Origin: Nitrososphaerota archaeon
GTDB lineage: Archaea > Thermoproteota > Nitrososphaeria > Nitrososphaerales > Nitrosopumilaceae
NCBI GenBank assembly: GCA_016126025.1
Contig: JAEFDA010000085.1
Coordinates: 1 to 19,374 of the forward strand
Direction of reading: 5' to 3'
DNA length: 19,374 bases
Below, in pieces: positions 14,256 through 19,374 of this stretch (its first letter is position 1; every line of letters starts with the position of its first letter). The position numbers were made by a program, and so were the translations under genes. Below the pieces are notes generated by a model that was given only the letters and a program-made list of their open reading frames with translations, did not search any database and was not told where the DNA came from.

Positions 14256-14753
14256 TTGAATCTGCAGAGCAAGATGACCGTTTATGCGGCCATCGCCGCC
14301 ATGCTGGCCCTGATGGGCGGCGTGGTCTACTACAGCAGCCTAGACAACCCGCATCTGGAGCAGGCCCAGATAAGCCTGCAGAGCGTGGAGGTCAGGGACG
14401 TAAACACCATCCAGAACAGGGCCACCCTCGAGGTCACCTTCCTGGTGGAGAACCCCAGCGAGAAGACCTTTACGGTGCCGCTGATCACGTACGAGCTGTA
14501 CGGGGACGGGCGCCTCATAGGGGCGGGCCAGTACTCCACCGAAGACGTGGCCATGCCGGGGCGTGCCGCGTTCTACAGCGGCTCGGCCATCCCCTTGAAG
14601 AGCACGATGTCCATAACGTCCGCTGACGCGGGCGCCGGCATATACGGGGACGTGACCGACTCCCGCATAGCGCAGTACGAGGCCGCGGGCATGATCATGG
14701 TCGAGTCGGCCTGGGCCATCGTAGAGATCGACTTTGAGTCGTCGATGCCATAA
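14256..14753 (+). CDS. Membrane-anchored LEA14-like (LEA_2) domain protein
   Basis: From TTG 14256 the protein is 165 aa (159 from ATG 14274, the conservative alternative). The TTG is preferred because it is 27 nt from the TATA-like TTTTAG. A single N-terminal hydrophobic helix (VYAAIAAMLALMGGVVYY) acts as signal anchor. The outside part has the pattern of LEA_2 / water-stress domains: an alternating-strand core with LEVTFLVENPSEKTFTVP, then ITYELYGDGRLIGAGQY, and a following P-x-K-S-T-like strand. Such domains are immunoglobulin-like folds whose archaeal function is not known. Membrane or extracellular-lipid association is plausible. The stop is 5 bp from the convergent tRNA-Val. Confidence 0.7.
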   Translation: MNLQSKMTVYAAIAAMLALMGGVVYYSSLDNPHLEQAQISLQSVEVRDVNTIQNRATLEVTFLVENPSEKTFTVPLITYELYGDGRLIGAGQYSTEDVAMPGRAAFYSGSAIPLKSTMSITSADAGAGIYGDVTDSRIAQYEAAGMIMVESAWAIVEIDFESSMP

Positions 14754-14758
14754 GATGG

Positions 14759-14832
14759 TGGGCCGGATGAGATTCGAACTCACGACCACCGCCGTGTCGA
14801 GGCGGTATCCTAACCGGCTAGACGACCGGCCC
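14759..14832 (-). tRNA. tRNA-Val (anticodon GAC), with C33
   Basis: A 74-nt cloverleaf without encoded CCA: acceptor GGGCCGG / CCGGCCC with discriminator A73, D stem GTCT/GGAT, anticodon stem CCGCC/GGCGG, T arm GTGAG-TTCGAAT-CTCAT. The seven-nucleotide anticodon loop reads TCGACAC, so positions 34-36 are GAC (valine), and G1, A73 and the acceptor stem agree with Val. Position 33 is C, where U33 is almost universal. A TATA element (14858-14869) lies about 28-31 nt upstream. Confidence 0.88.
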
Positions 14833-14857
14833 AGTTGATGCCTCCATGGCATTCGTA

Positions 14858-14869
14858 TTAAATTTTTAA
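14858..14869. promoter_or_regulatory. Shared TATA element, tRNA-Val / bluB
   Basis: TTAAATTTTTAA is AT-rich on both strands. It lies about 30 nt from both the tRNA-Val 5' end (14832) and the bluB ATG (14894). It is the only box between the divergent genes. Confidence 0.6.
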
Positions 14870-14893
14870 CGGGCGGGCGGCCGCCCCGGACAC

Positions 14894-15589
14894 ATGGACT
14901 TTACCGACGAGGAGCGCAACGGCCTGTACAAGGCCATACACACCCGCCGCGACGTCCGGACCCGCTTCACCCCCGAGCCGATCCCCGACACCGTCCTGGC
15001 CCGAATACTGCACGCGGCGCACCGCGCCCCCTCGGTCGGCTTCTCGCAGCCGTGGAACTTCATACTGGTGCGGGACCTGGCCACCCGCCGCCGCATAAGG
15101 GAGTCGTTCGACGCCGAGAGGGAGCGCTCCTCGGCGATGCTGGAGGGGGAGCGCCGCTCCGCATACGACTCCCTCAAGCTGGAGGGCATAATGGAGTCGT
15201 TCGTGAACATATGCGTCACGTACGACCCCACCAGGTTCGGGCCCTTCGTCATAGGAAGGACCAGCATACCCCAGACCGGCGTGTACAGCGTCTGCTGCGC
15301 CGTGCAGAACCTGTGGCTGGCCGCCCGCTCCGAGGGGGTCGGGGTGGGGTGGGTCAGCATACTCTCCAACGATACCATCCGGGAGTGCCTGCGCCTGCCG
15401 CCGCACGTGGAGCCGGTGGCGTACCTGTGCGTGGGGTACGTGGAGGAGTTCGCCCCCAAGCCCGACCTGGAGGCGGCCGGCTGGCTGCCCAGGACCAGGC
15501 TGAGCAGCGTGGTGGCCTTCGAGAGGTGGGAGGGGGAGCCGGGGACCTCCTGGGAGCCGCTCCGCGGAACGCTGGACGGCACTGATTAG
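14894..15589 (+). CDS. bluB: 5,6-dimethylbenzimidazole synthase
   Basis: BluB is a nitroreductase-fold flavin enzyme that uses O2 to break down FMNH2 into 5,6-dimethylbenzimidazole, the lower ligand of cobalamin. The 231-aa protein shows the BluB-specific strings HTRRDVRTRF (FMN phosphate site), APSVGFSQPWNFILV, LKLEGIMESFVNICVTYD, YSVCCAVQNLWLAARSEGVGVGWVSIL, and the C-terminal VAYLCVGYVEEFAPKPDLEAAGW. These separate BluB from generic NADH nitroreductases. Marine thaumarchaea are known cobalamin producers, which fits. ATG 14894 lies about 27-30 nt from the shared TATA element. No other cobalamin gene is in the window, so it is a stand-alone gene. Confidence 0.93.
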   Translation: MDFTDEERNGLYKAIHTRRDVRTRFTPEPIPDTVLARILHAAHRAPSVGFSQPWNFILVRDLATRRRIRESFDAERERSSAMLEGERRSAYDSLKLEGIMESFVNICVTYDPTRFGPFVIGRTSIPQTGVYSVCCAVQNLWLAARSEGVGVGWVSILSNDTIRECLRLPPHVEPVAYLCVGYVEEFAPKPDLEAAGWLPRTRLSSVVAFERWEGEPGTSWEPLRGTLDGTD

Positions 15590-15591
15590 CC

Positions 15592-15598
15592 TTAAATT
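15592..15598 (+). promoter_or_regulatory. TATA box of tRNA-Arg
   Basis: TTAAATT is centred 25 nt upstream of the tRNA 5' end at 15620, immediately after the bluB stop. Confidence 0.55.
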
Positions 15599-15619
15599 GC
15601 TAGTGCCCGGTATCCCGCC

Positions 15620-15710
15620 GGGCTTGTGGCGCAGAGTCGTTGACGCGGAACATGGATAGCGCGGTAGCCTCCTAAGTTACAGGTCGTGGGATCGAAGCCC
15701 TCCAAGCCCG
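15620..15710 (+). tRNA. tRNA-Arg (anticodon CCT) with a D-loop insertion (probable intron)
   Basis: Acceptor GGGCTTG / CAAGCCC with G73, D stem GCGC/GCGC, anticodon arm GTAGC-CTCCTAA-GTTAC (CCT, reading AGG). The D loop (15633-15658) is 26 nt. Deleting 16 nt, for example 15635-15650, leaves the normal 10-nt loop AGCATGGATA, so a short noncanonical intron is likely. The T arm is also unusual: GTGGG-ATCGAAG-CCCTC has A at position 54 in place of T and a T-T mismatch at 50-64. No CCA is encoded. It could alternatively be an aberrant or decaying tRNA, but promoter, acceptor and anticodon arms are intact. Confidence 0.85.
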
Positions 15711-15715
15711 CTTTC

Positions 15716-17272
15716 TCATTCCCGCACTATGTGGTTCTGCTCCAGCAGCCAGTCCCACACCCGCTCCACGGCAGAGCAGTTGTCCTCGGAGTACTCCACT
15801 ATGTATGCCAGGCAGTCCCGCCGGGCGGGGTCCCGCGTATACTTGCGGTATGCGGTGACCGCCCGCCCCCAGTCGGCGTCGGGATCCCTCCACCCGAACC
15901 CCATCCACTCGGCGACCATCTTGAGCTTGTCCCGGTACGTTGGAAAGGCCACCGCCTGCGCCGCCAGCTGCTGGAGGTCCACCATGCCCATCTCCGGCAG
16001 GGCGCCGTCCCGGTGCTTCCCGGCCAGCCGGGAGATGACCGCCTCCCCGGATCCCCAGTAGTATGCGGCGCACCGGCCCAGGCCGCCGACCATATCCAGA
16101 AACTCCCCCAGGATGTGCGCCTCGCCGTCGGCGCCCTCCGAGACGAACGTGTGGTGGAGTCGCTCGTTCCCGGACCGGGCCAGCGCCCCGATCATGTACA
16201 CCTCCCCGCTCATGGCCTCCTCCACCCTCAGGAAGACGTCCGCGTCCGCATCGGATACGGGCAGGGGCGGCCCCAGCCGCACCGGGCGGCCCGACTTTAT
16301 GGCCGCTGCCCGGGCCGCGTACCGGGCGGCGTCGCCGGGCGACACGCCCAGGTTCGCCAGGGCCGCGGCGCCCGTCTCCAGCAGCGCCGCCACCGTGCCT
16401 ATGCCACTCCCCTCCAGCGCCCGCTTGGACGCCTGGTCCATCCCCGATATCAGGGAGAGGTCGTCCTTTTGTACGGCCACCTTGTCGGCGTACTCGCTCC
16501 ACGGGAACACCCCGCGGCCGTACCATACCGGGGGCATCTGCCCCTCCATTATCTGGGCCACGCCCGATATCACCTCCTGTATGGTATCTGCGTACTTTTC
16601 GTGCTCGTACGGCGCGTCCTCCCCCCCGGCGTTGAGCAGGTGGAATCGGTCCGGCAGCCTGCCCTGTATCTCGCCCAGCATCACGTTGTAGAATGCCGCC
16701 TGCATCACGTGTTTGCGCCTTATCTTCCTGGACGACTTTATCTCCTTGACCACATAGTGGTGTTCCCCCAGGAGCGACCCGCCGTCGCGCCTCTCCAGAA
16801 TGTCGGGGCTCCCGTGCATCCCCCGGGGAAAGAAGCACAGCTGCGGCTCCAGGAGGGTCTCGGCGCCCTGGCGCATCGTGTCCAGGGTCTTTTCAAACTC
16901 GCGCACCCGGGACCTGTCCAGCCGGGCGGCGTGCTCCTTGGGGCTGACCCACGGCCTGCTCCTGCGCCCCCTCCGGCGCGGGGGGCGCCCCTCCCTCCGC
17001 GGGGGCGGCTCGGCGCTCTCGGTGGGCGCCTCGCCCGGATAGAGCTCCCGCATGATCCGGACCTCGTGGCTGTGCCCGTGCTCGGCAAAGATATCCTGGG
17101 AGGCGTCGGGGGGGTCCCTCTCGGAGCGATCCGCAAAGTGCTTGCAGTACAGCGAGAACGGCGACTCCAAGAACAGCGACACGTCCGAGCCGGATATGCG
17201 GTATGGGGCTCCCGGGCCGGTGCAGCGCTCCAAGATGGAGTCGGCGCCCGTCGGCGGATCGACTGCGGCCAC
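15716..17272 (-). CDS. RecB-family nuclease with RNase H-like C-terminal domain (TM0106 / COG2251 type)
   Basis: The protein is 518 aa from a GTG that lies 26 nt after a TATA box. The N-terminal part is a RecB/PD-(D/E)XK nuclease: SDVSLFLESPFSLYC, GHSHE, the metal-binding D157 (GSPDILE), and the KEIKSS motif (K176-K179). A basic Pro/Arg-rich insert (residues about 85-110) interrupts it. A helix-hairpin-helix-like middle follows (ALEGSGIGTVAALLETG, LANLGVSPGDAARYAARA). The C-terminus is the YprB-type RNase H-like domain ending in VEYSEDNCSAVERVWDWL, which corresponds to the usual YNEDDC motif (D497). Its expected first catalytic Asp is Arg (FLRVEE instead of FLDIE), so this domain may be inactive. 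The family is linked to DNA repair or CRISPR-like processing by annotation only. The exact substrate is unknown. Confidence 0.83.
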   Translation of the reverse strand: MAAVDPPTGADSILERCTGPGAPYRISGSDVSLFLESPFSLYCKHFADRSERDPPDASQDIFAEHGHSHEVRIMRELYPGEAPTESAEPPPRREGRPPRRRGRRSRPWVSPKEHAARLDRSRVREFEKTLDTMRQGAETLLEPQLCFFPRGMHGSPDILERRDGGSLLGEHHYVVKEIKSSRKIRRKHVMQAAFYNVMLGEIQGRLPDRFHLLNAGGEDAPYEHEKYADTIQEVISGVAQIMEGQMPPVWYGRGVFPWSEYADKVAVQKDDLSLISGMDQASKRALEGSGIGTVAALLETGAAALANLGVSPGDAARYAARAAAIKSGRPVRLGPPLPVSDADADVFLRVEEAMSGEVYMIGALARSGNERLHHTFVSEGADGEAHILGEFLDMVGGLGRCAAYYWGSGEAVISRLAGKHRDGALPEMGMVDLQQLAAQAVAFPTYRDKLKMVAEWMGFGWRDPDADWGRAVTAYRKYTRDPARRDCLAYIVEYSEDNCSAVERVWDWLLEQNHIVRE

Positions 17273-17293
17273 GGCGCCGGCGGGGGTGCGGCG

Positions 17294-17302
17294 CCAATAA
17301 AG
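17294..17302 (-). promoter_or_regulatory. TATA box of the RecB-like nuclease gene
   Basis: CTTTATTGG on the minus strand is centred 26 nt before the GTG at 17272. This fixes that start against longer upstream frames. Confidence 0.65.
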
Positions 17303-17388
17303 ATTTGTCGGGTTTTCCGGGGGGTGTCTGCGGGGGCGCCGCGCGGCCCGGCGGGCTCAAAAACCCGCCACACAACGGATGGCGCGCC

Positions 17389-17444
17389 GCCAAAAAATGC
17401 GGAGCGCCAAGGCTCGCCCCGCTCGCGCCCGGGGGTTTTTTGGC
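17389..17444. repeat. Inverted repeat GCCAAAAAA ... TTTTTTGGC
   Basis: Perfect 9-bp arms at 17389-17397 and 17436-17444 enclose 38 nt that contain a second pair, GAGCG / CGCTC, so a two-part stem-loop of about 56 nt can form. On the plus strand the right arm ends in T6 and could terminate transcription. No gene reads into it, so a small-RNA terminator is possible. Confidence 0.55.
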
Positions 17445-17598
17445 AGATCTGTTCTGCGAGGCGGCGTGCCATACTATATCCCGCCGGGCCGCGCTGCGCG
17501 CCGGCGCTTCTGCCGGGCGGGCGATTCGGCGGGTCCGGGGCGGGCGAAAAATGCCCAAAAAAAAATACGGCCGGCAAAATGGCACCGCTTGTCAACAC

Positions 17599-17604
17599 AA
17601 ATAA
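17599..17604 (+). promoter_or_regulatory. TATA-like box of the FMN-reductase gene
   Basis: AAATAA is centred 26 nt before ATG 17628. A Shine-Dalgarno-like AGGAGGG at 17607-17613 lies 14 nt before the ATG, too far for a normal SD and outside a leaderless transcript. Confidence 0.5.
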
Positions 17605-17627
17605 GCAGGAGGGATGGCCGCGGATGC

Positions 17628-18152
17628 ATGAAGGTCGTCGTGATATCGGGAAGCCCCAGAAAGGGCGGCCTTACCCAGATACCCATGAGGTACGTGTACG
17701 ACTACGTCAGGGGCCAGGAGCCGGACACCTCCTTCATCAACCTGGCCGACGGCAACATAGAGTGCTACCGCGGATACGGCATGGAGTACAACGACGCCAC
17801 CACCGAGGCCGCCCGGCTGATCACCGAGGCGGACGTGTGGCTGGTGGGCACGCCCATCTACAACTCCTTCTTCAGCGGGGCGCTCAAGAACCTCTTCGAG
17901 TACATCAACTACAAGGCCACCGCCGGAAAGGTGGCGGGCATGGCCATACTGGCCTCCGGAAACATCGGCTTTACGGACGTCCAGACCCTCCTCACGCAGC
18001 TGCTCTCCTACTTCAGGGTGATAGCCAACCCCAAGGCCGTATACATGACCGTGGACGAGATTGCAGACCAAGCCCCCGGCGAGCAGGCGGCCGAGAGGCT
18101 GCGGGAGATGGTCGACGGCACCCTGCAGATGGCCAGAAGGCTGAGGAAATGA
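17628..18152 (+). CDS. NADPH-dependent FMN reductase / flavodoxin-fold oxidoreductase
   Basis: The 174-aa protein has the flavodoxin-like fold of the NADPH-dependent FMN reductase family: N-terminal VVVISGSPRKGGLTQ (FMN phosphate loop), a central VWLVGTPIYNSFFSGALKNLFEYI (second FMN contact), then AGMAILASGNIGF. It probably reduces FMN, quinones or another small acceptor with NAD(P)H. The substrate cannot be read from sequence. Free reduced FMN is the substrate of BluB, whose gene is 2 kb away, so supply of FMNH2 is a tempting but untested link. ATG 17628 is supported by the TATA spacing and the canonical short N-terminus. The stop overlaps the start of a Cys-rich microprotein by 4 nt. Confidence 0.88.
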   Translation: MKVVVISGSPRKGGLTQIPMRYVYDYVRGQEPDTSFINLADGNIECYRGYGMEYNDATTEAARLITEADVWLVGTPIYNSFFSGALKNLFEYINYKATAGKVAGMAILASGNIGFTDVQTLLTQLLSYFRVIANPKAVYMTVDEIADQAPGEQAAERLREMVDGTLQMARRLRK

Positions 18153-18250
18153 GGGAGACCCCCGCCGAGTGCGACTGCAGGTGCCACTTCGGGGGGGCGG
18201 TCAGCTGTCCCCGGTGCAAGTCAAACCACGGCGAAGGATGCTGCCACTAG
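18149..18250 (+). CDS. Cys-rich microprotein, 33 aa, coupled to the FMN reductase
   Basis: The ATG at 18149 overlaps the reductase TGA (ATGA). The 33-residue product contains seven Cys (C8, C10, C12, C20, C23, C31, C32) and three His (H13, H27, H33), in the pattern CxCxCH...CPRC...H...CCH. This density strongly suggests metal binding (zinc, copper or an Fe-S centre) as a metallothionein-like or zinc-knuckle peptide. Coupling implies co-translation with the flavin enzyme, perhaps as a redox partner or metal donor (inference). Its stop shares CTAG with the stop of the convergent gene. I do not recognise a named family. Confidence 0.65.
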   Translation: MRETPAECDCRCHFGGAVSCPRCKSNHGEGCCH

Positions 18251-18726
18251 TCCCTTGAGGCGGCGCTCCTCAGGTTGGCCAGCTCCGTCCGGATGGACTC
18301 TATCTGGACCTGCGTCTCCAAGGCCGCGATCTGCCTCTTGAGGCCATCTATCTCGCCGTCCTTCATCTTTACGCTCTGCCTGAGATCCTCCAGCTCCCTG
18401 CTCAGCTGGGCGCGCGCCGCCAAGAGCTCCTCTGAATCGTCGGGGGGCGGGCCCTCCTGGCCGGTCCCCTCCCCGGCCAAGTGGACCATCGGTGGATTGG
18501 GCTCGGTGGGGTGCCGGTCATGGGAGCTGCCCGGAGGGTGCATGTAGTTGGTGCTCACCTGGGCCAGCCACAGTATCACCACCAGAAACCACGATATGGG
18601 CACCGCCATCAGAAACACAAAGTCCAGAACTGGCGCAAAGCCGTTAAAGTACGGCCACAGGCCGGTGAGTACGGCCGCAAATACGCCCATCACTAGGGTC
18701 GCCAAGTGGTTCTTGAGGTACCCCAT
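18247..18726 (-). CDS. Two-helix membrane protein with cytoplasmic coiled coil, 159 aa
   Basis: Two hydrophobic helices (about residues 8-27 and 32-56, the latter FVFLMAVPISWFLVVILWLA) are followed by a Pro/His/Gly-rich linker (HPPGSSHDRHPTEPNPP) and a heptad-patterned coiled coil from about residue 100 to 155 (ELLAARAQLSRELEDLRQSV, then KRQIAALETQVQIESIRTEL). It is probably an oligomeric membrane-anchored scaffold. No named family is recognised. ATG 18726 is 26 nt from the TATA box (TTATAAAT). The adjoining GTG at 18729 is less well spaced. It converges with the Cys-rich microprotein, sharing the 4 bp of the stop codons. Confidence 0.75.
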   Translation of the reverse strand: MGYLKNHLATLVMGVFAAVLTGLWPYFNGFAPVLDFVFLMAVPISWFLVVILWLAQVSTNYMHPPGSSHDRHPTEPNPPMVHLAGEGTGQEGPPPDDSEELLAARAQLSRELEDLRQSVKMKDGEIDGLKRQIAALETQVQIESIRTELANLRSAASRD

Positions 18727-18748
18727 CACTGTGGCATCCCAGACGGCG

Positions 18749-18756
18749 ATTTATAA
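18749..18756 (-). promoter_or_regulatory. TATA box of the coiled-coil membrane protein gene
   Basis: TTATAAAT on the minus strand is centred 26 nt before ATG 18726. Confidence 0.7.
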
Positions 18757-18778
18757 CAGTAATGGCCAGAGTCGGGTC

Positions 18779-18943
18779 GCGTTTAGGCTCAGCACGACAC
18801 CAGAAAATGCCCGAGTTTTTGTGGCACTGTTCTTGTAGTTTCCACCGCTATTGCCATGATCGGGCCATACGGCGCGGCAAGCCATACGGATTATGCCAAA
18901 CAGGCCGGTGAGAGCGGCTGGGACCCGTACTGAACCCAAACGC
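18779..18943. repeat. Repeat element C (TIR-bounded, 165 bp)
   Basis: The left end GCGTTTAGGCTCAGCACG (18779-18796) and the reverse complement of the right end CGTACTGAACCCAAACGC (18926-18943) agree at 15 of 18 positions. Internal motifs shared with A are CCAGAAAA (18800-18807), GGCACTG (18823-18829), CCACCGC (18842-18848), ATGATCGGGCCATACGGCGC (18856-18875) and TTATGCC. The string around 18856 is nearly identical to 1475-1494 in element A. Confidence 0.7.
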
Positions 18944-18952
18944 ATGGTTGAC

Positions 18953-19123
18953 GTGCGCATTTAGGCCCGGCGCGATTCCAGAAAATATCCAAGAATGGTT
19001 CGGGGTACTGATCTGGATAGTTTTTTCGGATCATGCCAGCCACCACATGGCCGCATGGCGCCTCAAACTGCGCAGACCATGCCAGTACGTCGGCGGACAA
19101 TCATACCGGGTCCAAACGCGCGC
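18953..19123. repeat. Repeat element D (TIR-bounded, 171 bp)
   Basis: The left end GTGCGCATTTAGGCCCGG (18953-18970) and the reverse complement of the right end CCGGGTCCAAACGCGCGC (19106-19123) agree at 14 of 18 positions. The right end is also almost the exact complement of the left end of element A. It shares CCAGAAAA, GGTACTG, CGGATCATGCCAGCCACCAC (19027-19046) and GGCGCCTCAAACTG with A. CCATGCCAGTAC (19078-19089) is an inverted copy of the GTACTGGTATGG motif of A. Confidence 0.7.
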
Positions 19124-19164
19124 GGCCCACACATCCGGGGGCGGCCACGCTCTCCGTACTCTCT

Positions 19165-19374
19165 TCAGCTGATTCCTTCCAGCTGCTCCTTGGAGCGGCG
19201 GAGCTTCTCATCCAGTTCGGCAATCTCGGCTGCCAGCTCGTTCCGCAAGGCCCCGGCCACCCGGCGCACAGTCGGTCGGGGAACGCCCAGCTCCTTCACC
19301 ACACGCGAGTATATCTGCTGCTTGTCGGTCATCCCATCCTCGCTGATGCACCTCATTATGGCCTCCTTGACGTC
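19165..19374 (-). CDS. C-terminal part of a winged-helix-like DNA-binding protein (5' partial)
   Basis: The minus-strand frame is open through the right edge, so the upstream part is missing. The 69 visible residues, from DVKEAIMRCISEDGM to the TGA at 19165-19167, contain an HTH-like unit (DKQQIYSRVVKELGVPRPTVRRVAGALR) with the recognition-helix pattern VPRPTVRRVA, then a short charged coiled coil (LAAEIAELDEKLRRSKEQL). This arrangement fits small archaeal wHTH regulators with a C-terminal dimerisation helix. ATG 19356 could be an internal start, but the frame continues upstream with a sensible sequence, so a longer gene is likelier. Confidence 0.65.
   Translation of the reverse strand, partial: DVKEAIMRCISEDGMTDKQQIYSRVVKELGVPRPTVRRVAGALRNELAAEIAELDEKLRRSKEQLEGIS

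Larger units (their letters stand above)
17273..17627. other. GC-rich structured spacer without a convincing gene
   Basis: This 355-nt stretch contains the nuclease promoter (17294-17302), hairpin GGCGGG-ctcaaaaa-CCCGCC (17350-17369), a long inverted repeat (17389-17444), runs such as A9 near 17560, and the FMN-reductase promoter (17599-17604). The frames crossing it are Arg/Pro/Ala-rich extensions with no domain. It may hold a structured RNA. Confidence 0.6.
18727..19164. other. Intergenic region filled by tandem repeat elements C and D
   Basis: The 438-nt spacer between two minus-strand genes consists of a TATA box, then elements C and D head to tail with only 9 bp between them. No coding frame is convincing. 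Confidence 0.7.

Noticed and set aside
17607..17631. Shine-Dalgarno-like AGGAGGG with a five-codon upstream ORF (ATG 17614) overlapping the reductase start
   Set aside because: The SD directly abuts the ATG at 17614 and is 14 nt from the reductase ATG. The TATA spacing predicts that the transcript starts downstream of it.
15686..18250. Very long plus-strand open frame (854 codons)
   Set aside because: It runs antisense to the RecB-like nuclease, is Arg/Pro/Gly-rich without domains, and exists because of high GC. Only its last 33 codons, after the reductase stop, look like a real protein.
1..19374. CRISPR array, prophage or insertion-sequence transposase
   Set aside because: No regularly spaced repeats, integrase, transposase or phage structural gene was seen on either strand.

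Overview
The window looks like the chromosome of a GC-rich marine thaumarchaeon (ammonia-oxidising archaeon lineage), most likely close to Cenarchaeum symbiosum. That assignment is an inference. It rests on two archaeal TFB genes, TATA boxes 25-30 nt in front of most start codons (leaderless transcription), tRNA genes without encoded CCA, the archaeal-type NMN adenylyltransferase, PAC2 and RtcA genes, the BluB cobalamin gene, and the high GC content with use of GTG and TTG starts.

Layout. Positions 1-190 hold the end of an unknown gene and a translationally coupled 39-residue protein. A divergent TFB lies on the minus strand (245-1153). A repeat-bearing spacer follows, then a small membrane protein and a CysQ-type PAP phosphatase (1615-2644). 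These converge on, and overlap, a minus-strand gene that fuses a hemerythrin domain to APS kinase (2610-3707). A CPA-type Na+/H+ antiporter (3804-5234) is followed by an AT-rich island with a truncated PIN-domain gene and several palindromes. Next come a PAC2 protein (6089-6751), a canonical TFB (6769-7677), a class V aminotransferase (7784-8929), and the divergent NMNAT / RtcA pair that shares one symmetric TATA element (9015-10551). After these are a CopD-like membrane protein, a secreted fusion of a LivK-type binding protein with a CAP/SCP domain (11322-13595), an unknown gene, a membrane-anchored LEA14-like protein, tRNA-Val, BluB, tRNA-Arg with an insertion in its D loop, a RecB-family nuclease of the TM0106 type, an FMN reductase coupled to a 33-residue Cys-rich microprotein, a coiled-coil membrane protein, and a partial winged-helix-like gene at the right edge.

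How the genes fit together. CysC makes PAPS and CysQ removes the PAP left after sulfotransfer, so the convergent pair is a PAPS-use module. The hemerythrin domain suggests an O2 or redox input. BluB supplies the lower ligand of cobalamin. Most other genes stand alone behind their own promoter, in divergent or convergent arrangement rather than in long operons.

The most unusual structure is a family of four diverged intergenic elements (1288-1567, 11096-11273, 18779-18943, 18953-19123). Each is bounded by related 18-bp terminal inverted repeats, and all share internal motifs in the same order. They resemble MITEs or structured noncoding RNAs. Two of them end 15-18 bp upstream of the TATA box of the next gene.
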